Positions 34,442-46,200 of a stretch of DNA of 64,000 bases are shown in pieces. The first letter of the stretch is position 1, and each line of letters begins with the position of its first letter. The translations under genes and the position numbers were made by a program. The notes under the pieces are model-generated. The model ran no database searches. It was not told the origin of the DNA and saw nothing but the letters and a program-made list of their open reading frames with translations. This DNA is from Diphasiastrum complanatum (taxonomy: Eukaryota; Streptophyta; Lycopodiopsida; Lycopodiales; Lycopodiaceae), in NCBI GenBank assembly GCA_029204225.1, contig CM055109.1, positions 35,352,496-35,416,495 on the forward strand. Direction: 5' to 3'.

Positions 34442-36421
34442 TCACTCCAGTTGTATGTGGTTATTAGTTATGCCTCGTTATTTCGGGCGTGGTTGATAAA
34501 ATAATTAATAATCATATGAGAGGCCAGACCTATATTTGGACATAGGAGCACTTGCATGGTGTTTGACTGCTATAATACAAGAATAGGAGATCAATAGCTT
34601 ATTATAGGAGCATATGGATCCTAAGGGGATTATTCTCTCATCTTGGAGAGAATATATACCATCACCCATCTCCCTATTGGAATTTCAGATTCATGAGCCA
34701 GGATCCTCTCCTCTCTTGTATTCATTCGTTGTGGCTTGGGGGTGAATTGGTTACGGTATTGACTAGCCATTTCCATTGGTTGGGTGATTTATGCTCCACA
34801 GATGTTCTTTTGGTTTGCATGTGACAGTATTCTTGAAGATCTTCACTTGGCGATCGTTATAAAATCATCAATGTTCATTCAATACCCATTAAAGCCATCT
34901 TTAAGCCATATGGTTTGCCATTTTGATGGAGTTGTTAACAAAAAACAAAATAGAAGTACCACTTTTCTTTTGGTACTATGTAAATCATTATAAAAATTTG
35001 GCATGGTAGTTGTCTCTCCTTCCCATATGTTGCAAACTATCTTCTGCAATTGAAGCACCCAATTGATTCATGTGATGCATGAATTTCTTCCTCTAATTTT
35101 CACATTTGATAAGTTGCACCCCAAAGGCCAAACGTTGGCCATAAAGATAGTGCACTGAACTTTATTGTATTTTAGAGCCTATGGAAAGTCAAAATGTATG
35201 GCCCATAAAAACATTTCAAACTTGAAAAGACGTTCAATCTAATCGTCATAAACTCTTACGAAGAAATTTTCTAGTGATTGTTGGAAATTAAGTCCACAAT
35301 TGTCTCCTTGGTGAATACTAATTTCTATCTCAATATTCTTCCTGCACATTTACTGATCTTTGATCTAGGATCAAGTGAAACCCATTTTGGGTTCTATGTT
35401 TGCTCATCTGATACCTGTAGGATTCACAACTTAGACAGCCGAACTATTTGAAGACCGACTACAATGGGCTTCTGGCTGATCTCCAGCAAAGGATAGCCAA
35501 TCCTATCATTTTCATGTTAAGATGTTAAGTTCAATAATTTGAAGAACATTGAAGACTTGGCCATCTTCAAGGACTTCCACGAATTATCATTTAGAACAAG
35601 TATGTAGAAATACACTATGTGTCGCAACCGTCTATAGAAATGAACTATGTTTTTCAACAGCTTCGACTTATTCGCATTTTCTCGAAACGCGACACTTTAG
35701 CATAGTTCAACAGTTTAACTATTTTCAACACCTTCGTCTTTTTCACATTTGTTCGAAATGAAACAAAACGGTTACTTTATCAAATTGGACTGTTTTACAA
35801 GACCAACTTTTTTGCAAAAATGTGAAGAGAGAGAAAAATCCCGAGGGTGGTCTATTTTCAAAGAGGAAAGATTCTAGCCACTTCCCAAAAATGCAAAGTG
35901 AGAGAATTTGCAACATCCTCGTCCGCGTCAACATTCCTTACGGGTTGACCGTTACACATTGTACAATTGTCATCACAAGCCAAATACTTCCAAGTACAAC
36001 GACTTGTCTAATTAGATGACAAACATTCATTGTAATTAATACATGGATGCAATCTATAAATGGATCATCCCAACACACTCTACTTGATGCTCCATCCATG
36101 AGACGTATGATTTTGAGCCTCCTAGTTATGCCGTTATTCTGGTTGTAACTGCTATTTGTTGTGCTTCAGTGCAATATAACAGCAACACGCTTTTCTATCT
36201 GTGTATAACGTAGATGAATGCTTGTTGTGATTGAATGCACTTGACTTCTGTTTTATCACGCTTGTTTACTCACTCTAAGCGGAACACGGACATCTACGAC
36301 TCCTCAGTTTCTGATCAGAGAACGACTGTTTTTGATGCATGAGGAACTCACATTATTTTTGTTGCACTGTCAATCCATTCAAAACTAAATTTCTTATTGA
36401 ATCTATTTCCAATAATACCAC
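34442..36421. other. Unassigned DNA
   Basis: No coding region is recognised. 36040-36330 has LTR-like composition (TCTATAAATGG at 36053, then T-rich sequence with TTGTGATTGAATGCACTTGACTT) but no partner or primer site. A short GAGAGAATA hairpin lies at 34629-34651. Confidence 0.4.
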
Positions 36422-36854
36422 ACACAAACTATTTCTAATTTCTTCGGTGGACTGTACTCTCTTTTTGTTTTTGTGAGTATGAACTAATTTATAAGATGTT
36501 GTTGGGCATAGAGCGCTTGAGCTGTGACTACAATTAGCATTAACAATCTATTAGACTGTTTCTGCATCTAGCAGCCCATTATAGCGGGAGAGCTGTTCCA
36601 CAAATATTCCTGCTCTCTTTTCCGTTCACGTTCTCCATACACAAACTATTTCTAATCTCTTCGGTAGACTGTACTCCTTTTTGTTTTTGTGAGTATGAAC
36701 TAATTTATAAGATCCTGTTGGGCATAGAGCGCTTGAGCTGTGACTACAGTTAGCGTTAACAATCTATTAGACTGTTTCTGCATCTAGCAGCCCATTATAG
36801 CGGGAAAGCTATTCCGCAAATATTCCTGCTCTCTTCTCCGTTCGCATTCTCCAT
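36422..36854. repeat. 217-bp tandem duplication containing the short LTR-like sequence
   Basis: Unit 1 (36422-36638) and unit 2 (36639-36854) start ACACAAACTATTTCTAA and differ at a few positions. Each contains TGTTGGGCATAGAGC (36500 and 36716). Only the second reaches the CCCCATCA end (36871). The same sequence follows the chromovirus at 21301. Confidence 0.9.
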
Positions 36855-36871
36855 CCTCCTTAGCCCCATCA

Positions 36872-38641
36872 GTGATATTTTTACCAAGTTCAACAATCAC
36901 CCATCTGTTGTTACTTTTTCATTTATAGTTTAGCCTAGCAATTTAATCTATTTTATAAATCAAAGCTCAATATAGAGAAAATAAATTGACAATCTATGCA
37001 ACAACACACCTCTAAATCAAGGCTACGGACATGAGGTATAATCAGAGCTTCTCTCATTTCTTGGGAAGGGGGGCATTTCATCATATCTTTTCAAAGCTTG
37101 TAGGGGTGCTACTTGAAATAAGGTTCTCTGGTTTTAGTTGTAGTTTTCAAATTTGGTGGTTTAGAACTTTCACTGATGTGTTGTGGATTTTTATAATGAT
37201 GGTTTGAGCAACATTGGGATCAATACTATGGAGTGATTACCAAACTTTGACTTTGAGGCCAACCACCATTATCCATCCTCGTGCTACTTGGTATCACGCA
37301 CTCTGTAGTTATGTATGTAACTCAAAGATCTATTGCAAATTTTTTGAACAAAATGAAAGTTCATTTTATGATAGAAATGTCCTCTCCACAAAATTAAGTT
37401 GCAAGGATTCATAGTCATCAATATAAATGAACAAAAACAAATTTAAGCTCGTACTTTTTCCAACATATTTAATAAATTAATCAATTGTAGAAAGTGTTTT
37501 TTAATTACTAAGCATTTTACTTTGGATAAGAGTAATAAAAAAAAAAAATTCTCTCAACCTTTACAAGAGGAAGTGTTCTTTTAGAAGACCTTAACTAGTG
37601 GTTCAAGTATTTTTTGAAAATATGTATTTGGGCAAAATCCACCATCTGTCTCCTTGGATGTGACCTCCAAAAGGCTGCTATCTTTCCGGGTTTTGAATCT
37701 CACATCTTCTACCCTCTCTCTTTTCCTTCATGTCCTTGGATGTGACCTCTTTGGACTCTTTCTCCTTATACTTTTCCTTGATGAGACCTCCAAAAGCCTA
37801 TTGATTATTGAAAGAGACCTTTATTAATACCATAACTAAGTTCAATGGGGAGGGCCCATGCTGTCTTGGCACCCGGCCTGCCATAACCACGCTCAACAGG
37901 TTACGGCTCATCGGCTCATCAAACACATTTTCAGCGCTCATCAGAGATTTTTAGCAGTCCACCAGGCTCATCAAACATTTTCAGCTACGACACATGTCCA
38001 GCTCATGATTTCAAGCTGCAATTCCTTCCATCACGGCTGGTGCTCCATCGTTTCAGCTCTTCAACGATTTCACTCCAGCTTTGTTGGCGCTCCTCAACAA
38101 ATGCAGCACACAGAACGACATACAAAGCCATCATCTTGAACAGAGCCACATTTTTGTTTCATTCTCTCCATCAATGTTCACATTTTTAATCTGATTCGAT
38201 GCATATATGTTCCCTTGGAAATTTTTTTTTTTATCTGTTATAGTGTTAACCCTCCATATTAGTTATGTTTCTACTACTCCCGAGGCCTAACATTTATCCA
38301 GGGTTCACTGGAGGCCGAGATGTACTCAGCAAATGGTTAAATGACATGCCATCTATTTTTAAGAGGAGTTAGAGTGTGTAGCACCTCTGCTCTCAACAAA
38401 TAATGAGAGTGTGCCACATCAGCACTGATCCTACTAATGCCCATTACTTGAACTTAGGGCAAGGAAAAAATGTCCACACAAATGTTATGCAAGTTAAGAG
38501 AAAATGATAGAAGGTTGAGTAGGAGAGGTAGTAGTATTTTTTGTGTTGATTAGAAGCAATGATATTGCGATCGATCGATCGATCTTCGATCGCTTTCCTT
38601 GCTCTCACAGTCATCTCCGACTCATATTTCAACGCTCGCAA
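36872..38641. other. Unassigned DNA
   Basis: No convincing gene. A GATCGATC palindrome lies at 38571-38592. The frame at 37858-38139 has no family signature. Confidence 0.4.
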
Positions 38642-38872
38642 TTATAACAATAACTCACCACCTTCCGAACCCATTATCTCCTCCGCCTCCTCCTCCTCCT
38701 CCTCCCTCTGCGTAACGCTATCAAATTGGTTATGGTAGGTAGAGGTCAGTGATTGCAGTCCCGCAGTGGTGGCCCCCATCGCATGCCCTCCCAGTACTGT
38801 GCACCTGTGATGGAGCAATCGCCCAGATAAATCTTCAATTGGGCTGGTAGATGTGAAGCAAAGCGAAAGCAT
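38642..38872 (-). other. Possible 5' end of a minus-strand gene
   Basis: On the minus strand a (GAG)n-rich stretch (38685-38705) precedes ATGGGTTCGGAAGGTG, which ends in a good donor GTGAGT at about 38658. A purine-rich leader, a short first exon and a donor are typical of plant genes, but no second exon was found. It would be divergent from the methylesterase gene. Confidence 0.2.
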
Positions 38873-39960
38873 TATGATATGAAGATGCTGGTGATATCAC
38901 ACCCGAAAGAAATTAAGAAATAAAGGATGTAAAGTAAGGAAAAAGATAGCTGACTTGATGGGACGTTGTAGTAAAAGAATTGCAAATTGCATGCGTATGT
39001 TTGCCCGGTTTCCTAGCTTGATTGCCGCTAATTAGAACGTTCAAGAATCTTCTGGAGAAATTGTATCAGTCTAAGTGCACATGATCTCTTGCTGGTTCCA
39101 GTAAAACTTATGCGAGCCAAAACGCTCATATACCTCTTGAAGTTTGTTTTCATTGATATGTTTGAAACGTAGATGTGCAAAATGCACTACTTTGTTACTT
39201 ATCTTTGGTAAATGCCAAACGGTTGCGCGTGAAAGCCAACGAATGGTGTGTATCTTTGAAGCATTTCAGCTGCGCATGATAAAAAATGTTAGGCTGATCT
39301 GAATAATCTTCTGGTATCATTGATAGTTGAAATAATGGAAAATAGCTTCCTATTCAGCTCGCCCCGAGCAATATTTCTTTTTATCTGAGCTTGACATCGC
39401 AGAAATTTTCTAGTTCTGGGTTCACGTTTAGCTCTTGAACATGTAAGCGTTGGCCTTTCGTCAATATTTTGACCGTCGCCTCGCATTTCTTTCGTGTTCT
39501 TTAGTCGTTGAAATCAATCAACGAATCAGAAGTAATTACTGTAACCAAGAAGCACAATAGTTACTTGCTTGGTCAAAATATAGTTGATAATTTCACCCCC
39601 CTTAATCATTCTCGATGAACCTTATTCAATTTAAGAGACGACCATAGCCTGAAATTTCACCCCTTATTCAATTTTCGTTGCATCTTTCAGTTCAAGTAAT
39701 TTGCATCTCACCTCCTTCACAATTAATGGTCCAATCATCAGACGCCTACCTTCCGATGAAGCTCAGAATTTGTTTGGATTTCTAGCCTGATTCTGTGATT
39801 CAGGGGTCCAGATATTATTCATTGATCGTGGACGCAGAAATTTTGCATAGTAATTTGCATTAGGCTCTCAAGGACGAAATATTGATCCCAAAAGAGGTAA
39901 GGTAAGGTATTGGATTGATTGTGCTTCGCTGAAACAGAAAAGAGAGACAGAGAGAGAGAC
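38873..39960. other. Upstream region of the methylesterase-like gene
   Basis: No coding sequence is recognised. A purine-rich GAGAGACAGAGAGAGAGAC run directly precedes the ATG at 39961 and is probably 5' untranslated. A GGTAAGG word at 39897-39903 could be a leader-intron donor, with no evidence for it. No clear TATA box was located. Confidence 0.4.
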
Positions 39961-40215
39961 ATGGGAAATCAGCTTACCTGTGGGCCAAGCAGTGCTCTCA
40001 GTACTGTAACGAATTCACACATTCGAAAAGCAACAAAGAAGGACAAGTTGGAGCAGGAGCTATTGCAGCAGCGAGCTTTAGTTTTTCTGTTGCAACAACA
40101 ACAAATGGGAAAGACGCGTTTGGATCCATCCCCCATGTCTCAAAGAAATTCTAATTCAACCCATCAAAAAGGCAATTCTCGAAGTGAGAGTAGTCTGACT
40201 TCATCAGATACTAAG
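39961..40215 (+). CDS. MES11-like: MES-like exon 1
   Basis: 85 codons ending ...SSDTK at AAG|GTCAGT. It encodes the non-catalytic N-terminal extension: MGNQLTC, a basic and helical stretch ([20 protein letters not shown]) and a Ser/Asn-rich linker. The ATG is chosen because it gives MGN, as in remembered MES11 homologues, and no in-frame ATG precedes it closely. Confidence 0.85.
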
Positions 40216-43200
40216 GTCAGTCAGCCTCCTCATTTGATCAAAACTAGCTTTCTAATCTTAGCTTTGCTGCAATAGCCGTAAGCTATTGTGATTATTCTTA
40301 GCTTTGCAGTAAGTATATTATTCTTAGCTTTGCAGTGATAGCAGTAAGGTATTGTGATGATTTTTAGCTTTGCTGCAATAGCATTAAGCTATTTTGATGA
40401 TTTGCTACAAGCTCATTTGTCACCATTTATGATGATTTTTAGCTTTGCTGCAATAGCATTAAGCTATTTTGATGATTTGCTACAAGCTCATTTGTCACCA
40501 TTTAGGTAACTTTATTTCATTTTTGTTTTCTAATTTTTAGATTGAATCATTGATTTTCATTTTCAAGTGTTTAAATCATAGTTGCAATGAGTTTCTAGAA
40601 ATGCGTCCAGGAACCCGTTTCTGAAATGGGGTAGTGTTTCTCAGAAATGTTTTTTTTTTCATTTTTGTGAGCAATATGGGTATCAGATTAAAGCATCAAT
40701 TAAGGGCAGTACATTTATGTAGGTTGCCGAATGTTTCAGGTACACTGTGGTCCAGTTTAGGTGCATCATCAATCCCTACTGGATTCTGTCATGGGGATCA
40801 AATTTTTTGATATGTGTTTTTTTTTGGTCAGCAATTCTGTTCCCAGAAATGCGTTTCTGGGAATGTTTTTGCCCAGAAACGCGATTCTGGGCAGCTGTGG
40901 CCTTGAATTGTATCTATCCTGAGCCCATAGTCAGATCACCTTGTTTTCTTCTCGAGGAAGATCTGCAAGGCACTATGTGCCTCAAAAAAATGGCCTTGGG
41001 CCAACGGCATTTTGCCACATGCCCAAGGAGGGTACAACCAGAAACAATTAACAACTCAAAGAAATATATTTGGTGTGTGTTTTGTGTGAAAATATCGTCC
41101 CCCCCCCCTCTGGAGCATTTATCTAAAATCTTCCAATATCCTATGATATCAAATGGAGGTAGTGTTGCCTACTCGAAGGCCGAATGCCCTTTGCTCCGTG
41201 ATCCCTTATCTAAATGCTAAAGCTAGACACGGACTAACCCTAGTTAATCGAGATGTAACAATAATATTAAGGGTAGAAATGATATTATGTTTGAGATATT
41301 TTTCAAGCGTTCGGAAATTGCCCCACAACAGCTGGAACCTTTTTCATACCATCAAGATTTTGAATATCAAAATCTCTAGGTTGATATGACAACAATTACC
41401 CAATGTCAAATATATAACAAGAAGACCTTTCATTTCAAACTCCATTACAATGTACAGCATTTACAAACTGAATTTTTTGCTTATTCAAATTTGCTTGAAA
41501 ATAACAGAATACTGTTTGATGCTAGACTAGAATCTTACTATAACTAGCTGAACTTTCAAAGTTAGATAAGTTTTCAGCTGTAGACAGTCAATGCTATAAG
41601 TTTTTATAGCCAGGGAGTGTGAGAGAGGTGATATTAAGGAGCCCTATGGTTAATCTGTGCAAAATACATCATCCTTACTATTTTTCGCATGTGTTTTTTA
41701 ATACTTCAATCGAATCAAATCTTTCAAATTGTCAAACCTTGATACGAATCATAGTTGCACAGAAACGCGTTTATGAGGGCACGCGTTTCTGAAACCGCGT
41801 TTCTATACCCAGAATCGCAAAAAAAAAAAACTAATAATTGTTTTTCTTCGGAAAAATAGCTTAGGACTGAAATTTTTTTAGGGGATCAAATGGTCAAACC
41901 AACGTTTTGCCTCTCAAAAGTGCAGTAGATGGGGCACAAACAAATCTTATTTTCAATAGCTTATTGGTTGTTATTTGCTCTGGTTTTCAATAAATGCTTA
42001 GGGGGTTCGGGGGGCGGTAGCCCCCCGAGAAACAAGGGGTCCGGGGGGCGGTGGGGGGTTTGGGGGGCAACGCCCCCCAATGGCAGGGTCCGGAGGCTGC
42101 CGGTAGACCCTGGCCCCGTCTGTAAGGCCTCTTCATGACTTGGCATTCCAACTCCCTGAGCGAAAACATGGCCTAATGCACCTGAACTGGACCATCCTGC
42201 ACCCGGAACAGTCGGCAAGTTACACAGTAATAATAATTAGAGCTTTCATCTCATACCCATATTGCCCAAAAAAAAAAAAACCCAAAAAAGATTTTAAAAA
42301 AATGTTTGGAATTTTTTCAAAAATTTAAGAAACGCGTGCGTTTCAGAAACGCAGTGCAACTATGATATCGTTGCAGCTATAGTCTGCCCTTTCAAGACAG
42401 ACAAGATTTCTCCATGAGCACTCTCATCCTTCCACATTTGTTTCTTTCTTAGTTTTCCCTTGTTGAGAACTGTTTGCAAAACTTCACTTGCTCAATCTAC
42501 CACTCTCTTATTTATCTGAGCATGAATGCCATTTTACCTCTATACTCCCTAGTCTTGTCTTTTATCTCCATGCCATCTCTTTTTGTCATACTCAAAGATG
42601 ATAACTGATCTATCAACATCAGTTTCCTTGTCAATCATCCTCTTACAGATGTAGCTGCTCCATTTACTCCAAATTGGCAGCTATCAAAACTCTTTATTCT
42701 ATGTACCCATGCCATCAATTCACATCACTGCTACCATTACCACTATACAGTCAGAATGAGGAGGCTTCTATAAGAAAGCTTTAGATTTAAATCGATATTC
42801 GTAACAGTTCTGCAACATACATTGTATAATCAACTTGAGAAGTTCTTCCTCAGGTCGTGCATGTGTCTTCTGTTAATAGACTAGAAAATCCTCGGAGACA
42901 AAATATTCCAATGTAGGCATGCTAAAACGTTTCAATGACTTATTCTGGAGCGCCGAAGTACAAGGTAAACAAACTCAGATTTTGCTGATAAATATGTAGT
43001 TAACTAGAGAGAACCATATATTTTGTGAAAGCTTAGCAAAATCTTTATTCTGAGCCTCAAAACTACCAAATTGAAATTGATCTTCTCCAGAAAACTTCAG
43101 CAAGCAGTTCAGCTGAATCACTCAAATTTAGGTGAGAATAAGCCCCAGAAAAATTGTAGATCAGGCCTGAACTTTTCAACAGAAAATATGCATAACTAAA

Positions 43201-46200
43201 GAGGCGTACTCATGAGACTGTTAGGGTTTTGAAACCTAAATTGTAGCCAAATGTAAGCTTGAAATATTTCAGATTGTAAAAACTTGACATTCAACGCTCT
43301 CTGAAGCAAACATGTCTTTAATCACCTCCAAGGGATAAAGGAAGACTAGTGCCTCAGTTCTAGAAGCAAACAGGTTGAAGAAATGCAGACTTTAGGACTT
43401 TTGGCACTATGAGAAAGGCAAAATGCTGAATAAATTTGTATTTTCCCCTGGAGCACGAGAAGAGATGTAGTTGTTTGACACAAAGTTGTCATCAGTGACT
43501 TGAAAAACAGAACCCCTGGTGTCCTACTTTTGGAGCCAAAATTTGAAGCAGGCCATGTTTCAAGGTGAAATTTGGCACCCAAAAGCAGCACCTTCTGCAA
43601 TACTTTACAGAAAGCTGGAAATTTTTGAATATGACCTATCTCTGCAAGAAGCGTCAAAAGCCAACAACGTTGTTAAAACTCAAAAGTTTTGCTGAATTCC
43701 TCTATACCATACTATTCCAGAGTGATTTTCTTAAGCGTGGGTGGTGACTACAGGTAAGATCATCTCTCTGTTGTCCTATAGTTGTCTATATTATTGTCCT
43801 TGTCAAGCCACATCTATTTACTCTAACTTATCTTTAGTTTATTGTGCTTGTTGAATGTTTATGTTTTATAATGTAAGTATCGCCCCATCTACTTTTTTGG
43901 AAAAGCCCTAATATTATTTGTATGACCTTGATGTATTGTGTTTTCTTTGTTACTCTCAACTTCACCATTTTTTAACTTCATAACTTGAAAGTGTCATCAA
44001 ATTGCATCCTGACTAGGGCATGGTTGACTCCCTGAACGAGCAGTATTTTCTTTATGTTAGCAATTTCTAAAGACGTGGTTCCAAAATCCAAGCTCATTAC
44101 AGTTATGTGGTTACTCAAATCAGCTTCAAGCTAGATGTCAAAGTTTTCCCAAACCACTCGACAAGGATGTATAGGACCATATGCAAGTTCTTTCTTCACT
44201 TTTCTCTGTTTGCAACTTCAAGTCAAGTACATCTATCTGTTGTTCCAATTTCCAACATTTCAGTTAACTTCTTTCAATCCCTATGCTCTGGTAGCTGAAA
44301 CTTCTTACTCTATACCCCAGTAAGTTTGATGTGAACGGAAATTTTTTCTCCTTTTACCAACATGTTGTGCTAGAAGTTGTTTTTATTAACCATAGATATA
44401 CAGAGGATTGTGATGTCAATGGCAATGATTTGTCTCTGTCAAACAAGTTGAAGCTACACAATTTGTTGAATATTCAGTCCAACCTATTTCTTGCAGAATG
44501 AGAAGTCGGTTTTTAAAACAGGGACAAATCATTTTGTCCTCATTCACGGAGGAGGTACTGGAGCATGGTGTTGGTATAAATGTATAGCCCTTCTTGAAGA
44601 GGCGGGTTTTGTTGCAACTACCATTGATCTCTTAGGATCAGGCATCGATTCCACAGATCCAAATAAGATCACAGGGCTTGCTCAGTATACAAAACCTCTT
44701 CTCCATTTTCTGGAGAAACTTGCAGATGGCGAGACGGTAAAGTTAAACAATTTGAAGCTGGTCTGGTTAAAGTCTTCATTTCAATGGAAAACTTCAGCCG
44801 TTTGATAATATTTCAACAACAGGTTCAAGTATGCTTGTGTGTTGTGTAGAAGTCCTGTCTAAGGGTATACGAGTACTGGTTATGTACACTTTTTATTGTC
44901 TTCATAGGTGTGCATTTCAATAGCATCTACAAATTCTTCAGTAAGCATGCATTACAGGTTCCATTCTGAGGCTATTTCTGTAAGCTATTCTTTTGCTGCT
45001 ATTCCTACTGAATGCTTTTGTAATGAATTAGAAACATGTTTGTTTCTTTGGATCCTTGGTAGAGGAATAAAGCAGAGAACTCAAGGCTTGGAGCTTATCC
45101 ATTCTCATGCTGGGTTGCAGGTAATTCTGGTCGGCCATGATTTTGGAGGAGCTTGCATCTCGTATGCTATGGAACACTTTCCACATAAGATTGCTAAGGC
45201 TGTATTTGTTGCTGCAACAATGGTTGTTAGTGGACAAAGTGCTTTTGATGTCTTTGCATCAAAGGTAATCAAACAAAAAAAGCTTTCACAGATGAGTCAT
45301 TGAATAAATATGGGATATATAGTATATTCAAGAATTTTAGGGCTTGTAGTCATCTATTGTCCAACAATGTTTTGTCACTTTGTGTGCAATTGTGTGTTCT
45401 TTCTATCTACCTACTTAGAACAGCATACTAAGAATATAATTTCCTGTCAACTCTAGCTTTGTTAAGTACAATGAGATCAACAGATTAACTAGTTATATGA
45501 ACTATGACAGGTCATGTATGCAGACAGCTTGTTGCCAAAGTTTCTTTATGAAAATGGAAATTCAACTTCACCTACAGCTATCAAGTTTGAAAGGTCTTTG
45601 TTAAAAGATGTTTTTTTCAACCATTGTCCAGCCAAGGTACATTGTCCTTACTTTTTGACTTTTAATAAAGCTTACTAAGCATTTCCTTTTTGAATCATTT
45701 AGAGTGATTGAGTGGAAAAGATACATAATTCCATTTTCGGTTTTTTCCAAGTGTGGCATGCATTACTGATTAGTCATTTAGTGGATAGCTCTAAGAGGAG
45801 GGAGTTTGAATGATGGAAAACATGGCCGATTAGATTTTTATGCTTCTTGTCAACAACTACATGTTCTCTTCTGAGCTTTCTTCATCATCTCATGAAGTGT
45901 ATTCTACAAGTTTCTAGTGAGGCAAGAAATATAATATTTGATGTTGTCTTCTCTACAACAGTCCATGGCCGCATCCATGATTGTAAAGGATGTTTTGGCA
46001 ATTTGATCTGGCAAATTTGGCCTTCTAAATAAGCACGTTCCATCCACGGCAAGTGGGCAACTCAGCATAGTCGCCTTGGATGTGTAGAGCACCACATCAC
46101 ATGTAAGTCACCACCCCCCACCCCTTGAAAATGACATCAACAAAACTGGTGAGAAACAACTTAACATGTTACCCTAGAACAAGTTGAGGAGAATGCAAAC

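Larger units (their letters stand above)
40216..44496 (+). other. MES-like intron 1 (4281 bases)
   Basis: GT-AG, phase 0, acceptor TTCTTGCAG. It contains a 75-bp tandem duplication, GAAACGCGTTTC-type palindromes and a TIR element (listed separately). The remainder (42370-44490) has no recognised feature. Confidence 0.85.

Noticed and set aside
38566-38595. GATCGATC palindrome as a regulatory site
   Set aside because: A short simple-sequence palindrome with no associated motif or gene.
43346-43657. 103-codon minus-strand frame in intron 1
   Set aside because: No domain or family signature, and it lies within the host intron on the opposite strand.
44908-45120. Extension of methylesterase exon 3 to the left through an open frame
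   Set aside because: A GTTGCAG acceptor at 45120 and homology starting exactly at VILVGHD define the exon start. The upstream frame is intronic.
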